From contig NZ_CP101164.1 of NCBI RefSeq assembly GCF_024298865.1, positions 62,001-126,000 on the forward strand: DNA of 64,000 bases. Direction: 5' to 3'. Positions 61,526 through 64,000 of the stretch are shown here, one piece after another. The notes beneath the pieces are model-generated. The model saw only the letters and a list, made by a program, of their open reading frames with translations. It had not been told where the DNA came from and made no database searches. The translations under genes and the position numbers were made by a program. Every line of letters begins with the position of its first letter. The first letter of the stretch is position 1. This stretch comes from Halorarius halobius. Its GTDB lineage: Archaea > Halobacteriota > Halobacteria > Halobacteriales > Haloarculaceae.

Positions 61526-62803
61526 ATGTCAAAAACAACTGAGGGCGCTTCGATAAGTACGGATGATCTAATTGCAGAAAATACAATAGGACTCCAATCA
61601 ACGTGGAAAGAGGCCCCTCGAGGCTGGGGTCACAGTCTCCACCGACTCTCACCCTATATTGGAGGATTCCCGCCCGCTCTCGCCCACTACTTTATTCGCC
61701 GGTTTAGTGACGTTGGAGATACCGTTCTTGACCCATTCTCTGGAGGTGGAACGACTCCGCTGGAAGCAGCTCTTCATAATCGAAAAGGATACGGGAACGA
61801 CATATTTAGCTACGCTTATACACTGTCAAAAGCCAAATGTAACCCGGTCAACCCTGAGAATTTTGAGGAGTATCTCGACGAGAAACTAGACGAAGCAGCA
61901 TCGGTTGATAACACCGGGATGCGACTACTGGACAACGACGATCTACAGGTGTTCTATTCGGACTATACGCTGGATCAAATTCTTCGGTTGCGAGAAGTGC
62001 TGTATGACGATGATAGCCCGAAAGCGATGTATCTCAAAGCAGTGATGTGCGGCATCCTTCACGGCCCGAGTCAAATGTTCCTCTCGCTTCAAACAAAGGA
62101 TACGTACTCGGGAACCGCGAACTATGTTCGCGAGTATGCCGAGGAACACGATCTTGAACTTCCAGAGCGTGATATTCGCCCCAAGGCCATACAAAAACAT
62201 GAATTAGCACAAGAAGACTTCATTCCACCGTGGGTCAATTCACAAACAAAGATTACGCAATCAAACGCCACCGATCTCCCTTTTGAATCAGAGACAGCGG
62301 ATCTCATCGTTACGTCACCACCATATATGCAGACGCTGAACTACGATTGGAATAATTGGATTCGACTTTGGTGGCTGAATACCCCACGTGAGGATGAACG
62401 GGATAACCTTGTCAGTACCCAAGATACGGATAAGTATCGGGAGTTCATGCGTGAGTGTCTCTGGGAGATGTATAATGTACTCGCGCCAGACAGCGTCGCG
62501 GTATTAATTGTCGGTGACGTTCGAAAGCACTTGTCCAATCGAAAACAGATACTCAACACGGCAGCGATTATCGCGGAAGAAGCCCAACAGTACACGGATT
62601 TTGACGTTCATGGGATTATTGATGATGCCTACGACGTGGATAACCGCAGCTATGTTGTTTTCAACCGATTGAAATACGATCATGATGAGGATGACGAAGA
62701 GCGAGAAACAATTGACCGGTGTCTGATCTTGAAGAAGGGCTCACCGGAGATGTCTACCGAGCCCGAGATTGATTGGGAAAAAGAATTGTACAAAAGTGCC
62801 TAA
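61526..62803 (+). CDS. DNA methyltransferase of the N4-cytosine/N6-adenine type
   Basis: A 425-residue methylase. AdoMet motif I is [13 protein letters not shown] near 69, and the catalytic motif IV is [13 protein letters not shown] near 262. The SPPY form is typical of amino-methyltransferases, often N4-cytosine. The region between, about 180 residues, may hold target recognition. It lies 90 bases behind nurA in the same direction and shares the same AT-richer codon use. With no ordinary restriction enzyme nearby, it probably protects host DNA from the HerA-NurA pair. The target sequence is unknown. Confidence 0.85.
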   Translation: MSKTTEGASISTDDLIAENTIGLQSTWKEAPRGWGHSLHRLSPYIGGFPPALAHYFIRRFSDVGDTVLDPFSGGGTTPLEAALHNRKGYGNDIFSYAYTLSKAKCNPVNPENFEEYLDEKLDEAASVDNTGMRLLDNDDLQVFYSDYTLDQILRLREVLYDDDSPKAMYLKAVMCGILHGPSQMFLSLQTKDTYSGTANYVREYAEEHDLELPERDIRPKAIQKHELAQEDFIPPWVNSQTKITQSNATDLPFESETADLIVTSPPYMQTLNYDWNNWIRLWWLNTPREDERDNLVSTQDTDKYREFMRECLWEMYNVLAPDSVAVLIVGDVRKHLSNRKQILNTAAIIAEEAQQYTDFDVHGIIDDAYDVDNRSYVVFNRLKYDHDEDDEERETIDRCLILKKGSPEMSTEPEIDWEKELYKSA

Positions 62804-62841
62804 GTCTTCTCTGGTCATCGCAGCTTGTTGTTCAATGTGTA

Positions 62842-62949
62842 ATGACTCGCTACGGGCGGCGTACACTCGGTATGCTGGATGAATTACTTGAGGAGTACCG
62901 ATTCGATATCCTGTTAGGAAAGAAATTCCGCGAGCATAGCGAGCGGTAG
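62842..62949 (+). CDS. possible 35-residue peptide or gene remnant
   Basis: A short frame with a helical, charged product (RRTLGMLDELLEEYRF, then FREHSER). Codon order looks protein-like and the start is 39 bases after the methyltransferase stop. It could be a real microprotein or the end of a decayed gene. There is no ribosome binding site. Confidence 0.3.
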   Translation: MTRYGRRTLGMLDELLEEYRFDILLGKKFREHSER

Positions 62950-63121
62950 TGCTTTGTCGGCTTTCAGCGGCATCAATTTAATAAAACAAATTCCGATCTG
63001 CTGTATGTAACCTCTACGTCTCGCACTGCGGCTCTATCAGATAACGAGTCTCTCCTCCAGTTTGAGGCATAACAAACGCATCAATCACCGATTGAAGCAT
63101 CACAAAACTCACCGACACAAC

Positions 63122-63127
63122 TTTATG
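63122..63127 (+). promoter_or_regulatory. TATA-like box for the 63150 regulator
   Basis: TTTATG 23-28 bases before the ATG at 63150 predicts a leaderless transcript. Confidence 0.5.
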
Positions 63128-63149
63128 TATTCCGCGGAAATTAAAATAT

Positions 63150-63737
63150 ATGGCCGAATCAGCTATCTCGGATTCGCACCCGTTGGATACGATGCTGGCA
63201 GTTTCTGACGTGATCCAGAACGAACGGTTGGCACGTCTGTACGCTCGGGTACTCGAACTCGACACCCCAACTGTAGAGGAACTCGCAAGCCGTTCTGCGA
63301 GTTCTCAAACCACGGTCTACGAGGATGTCAAGCATCTCGTGGAAATCGGTGTCCTTGAGCGCGTGACGGACTCTCAGCCGCACCGATATAGCGCTCGACG
63401 GGTCGATATGACCATTCAGACCGGGGAAGAGACGTTTCAAATCACCCCGACACTCCTCGTCGCCTTGGCTCAACGCGACTCGAACGACAATATCGAACTC
63501 TACATCGAACGCCACGGAGTCAGTGGTCTGGCGACGGTAATCGAATACGCTCGGGCCTACACGAAATCGGAGATGACTGCCCGGATCATGGCTCGAGAGC
63601 AGGAGATTCCCGTCCTCGAAGCCGAAACAATCCTCCAGGAGCTCCAGGAAATCCTCCTTGATGTAGAGGACGAGATTTCGACTGAAATCGATATCGAGGC
63701 GTTGGATGCAGACGTCGACGAGCAAATTGGCGAGTAG
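63150..63737 (+). CDS. winged-helix protein, probable antitoxin or repressor
   Basis: A 195-residue protein. Residues 15-90 are a helix-turn-helix with wing (VIQNERLARLYARVLELD, then TVEELASRSASSQTTVYEDV, then KHLVEIGVLERV). The rest is helical and acidic at the end (LDVEDEISTEIDIEAL). The PIN-domain gene begins 5 bases after its stop, the arrangement of haloarchaeal toxin-antitoxin-like pairs in which the first gene binds DNA and restrains the nuclease. A leaderless start is supported by the TATA-like box. Alternatively it is a transcription regulator with an unrelated PIN neighbour. Confidence 0.75.
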   Translation: MAESAISDSHPLDTMLAVSDVIQNERLARLYARVLELDTPTVEELASRSASSQTTVYEDVKHLVEIGVLERVTDSQPHRYSARRVDMTIQTGEETFQITPTLLVALAQRDSNDNIELYIERHGVSGLATVIEYARAYTKSEMTARIMAREQEIPVLEAETILQELQEILLDVEDEISTEIDIEALDADVDEQIGE

Positions 63738-63742
63738 TACCC

Positions 63743-64000
63743 GTGCCGGAACAACTCTTTCCCGATGTCGAGAGTCACCTCATCGACACGAATCTCTTCA
63801 TTCGCTTCGAGCGCCACGAGACGATTGACCTGCTCGAGCGAGCAGTGACCGAACACGATCTCGTTCTCTTGGTCCCGCAGCGAGTATACGATGAACTCAC
63901 GCCAGAGTCCTATCCCTACGACCAACCTCCAATTGACGATGCGATAGAATCCGGCTGGGTGCAGGTCTTGGAGGAAGTTGATTACTCGAATCCCGTCGTT
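63743..64000 (+). CDS. PIN-domain ribonuclease, N-terminal part
   Basis: The frame opens with GTG five bases after the preceding stop and runs off the window after 86 codons. LIDTNLFIRFERHETIDLLERA near residue 15 carries the first PIN aspartate and helix. LVLLVPQRVYDEL near 42 gives the second strand and an acidic residue. VapC-type PIN proteins cut RNA and are held by a partner antitoxin. The downstream acidic residues are outside the window. Confidence 0.75.
   Translation, partial: MPEQLFPDVESHLIDTNLFIRFERHETIDLLERAVTEHDLVLLVPQRVYDELTPESYPYDQPPIDDAIESGWVQVLEEVDYSNPVV

Larger units (their letters stand above)
62804..63149. other. 346-base gap after the methyltransferase
   Basis: It contains a possible 35-codon frame (62842-62949) and the promoter at 63122-63127. 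Otherwise AT-rich with no recognisable element. Confidence 0.4.

Noticed and set aside
1-64000. tRNA, rRNA, insertion sequences and integrase attachment sites
   Set aside because: No cloverleaf with a CCA-type end, rRNA stretch, transposase with DDE or HUH motifs, or tyrosine recombinase motif was recognised on either strand by reading; no computed search was possible.

Overview
The window comes from a halophilic archaeon. The proteins are very acidic, codons favour G/C at third positions in most of the window, and the information-processing genes are archaeal (Orc1/Cdc6, TFB, PCNA, RPA with RPA-associated proteins). Promoters look haloarchaeal: AT-rich boxes about 25-30 bases before leaderless starts. 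One lipoprotein is Tat-exported. The gene content (conjugation-like secretion ATPases, own origin and initiator, many single-strand-binding proteins, defence cassettes at both ends) fits a megaplasmid or large integrative element. No rRNA, tRNA, CRISPR, integrase, recognisable relaxase, ParA or DNA polymerase was found.

Layout. 0-5.9 kb: end of a defence locus, with the C-terminus of a probable BREX-5-type PglX, a small unknown gene, an SNF2-type helicase and a PD-(D/E)XK-like protein. 5.9-7.5 kb: a winged-helix regulator with a perfect palindrome over its promoter, and an unknown gene. 7.6-9.8 kb: rpa, rpap and HNH nuclease operon. 10.2-24.7 kb: a conjugation- or secretion-like module. On the minus strand it runs from two related small proteins through a PrgI/VirB3-like protein, a membrane protein carrying a VirB4-N-like domain, the VirB4 ATPase and a VirB6/TrbL-like protein, with a separate membrane-bound AAA ATPase. 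On the plus strand lie a membrane protein, an 821-residue surface protein, a four-helix membrane protein, a DUF192 protein and a VirB2-like pilin. 25-29.2 kb: a giant VirD4/TraG-like ATPase with an extra C-terminal region. 29.2-57.6 kb: the replication module, with a primase-polymerase, an RPA-RPAP fusion, a cytosine-5 methyltransferase, Orc1/Cdc6 flanked by iterons, two further OB-fold proteins, a second rpa-rpap pair, TFB, PCNA with an acidic extension, and many small zinc-motif or unknown genes. A PLD-like gene on the minus strand interrupts it. 58-64 kb: HerA, NurA and DNA methyltransferase in a row, then a winged-helix/PIN toxin-antitoxin-like pair that runs off the end.

Three non-coding patterns stand out. 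(1) A leader element (T-rich box, GC hairpin, G-rich tail) recurs at least 14 times, always in plus orientation and only between 29.7 and 55.8 kb, before most transcription units of the replication module. (2) A 46-47 bp dyad with identical 12-base arms occurs three times. (3) Iterons ending in GTGTGAATGG flank cdc6 and mark a probable origin. Together with the HerA-NurA-methyltransferase cassette and the VirB4/VirD4 machinery, these are the best candidates for undescribed biology here.
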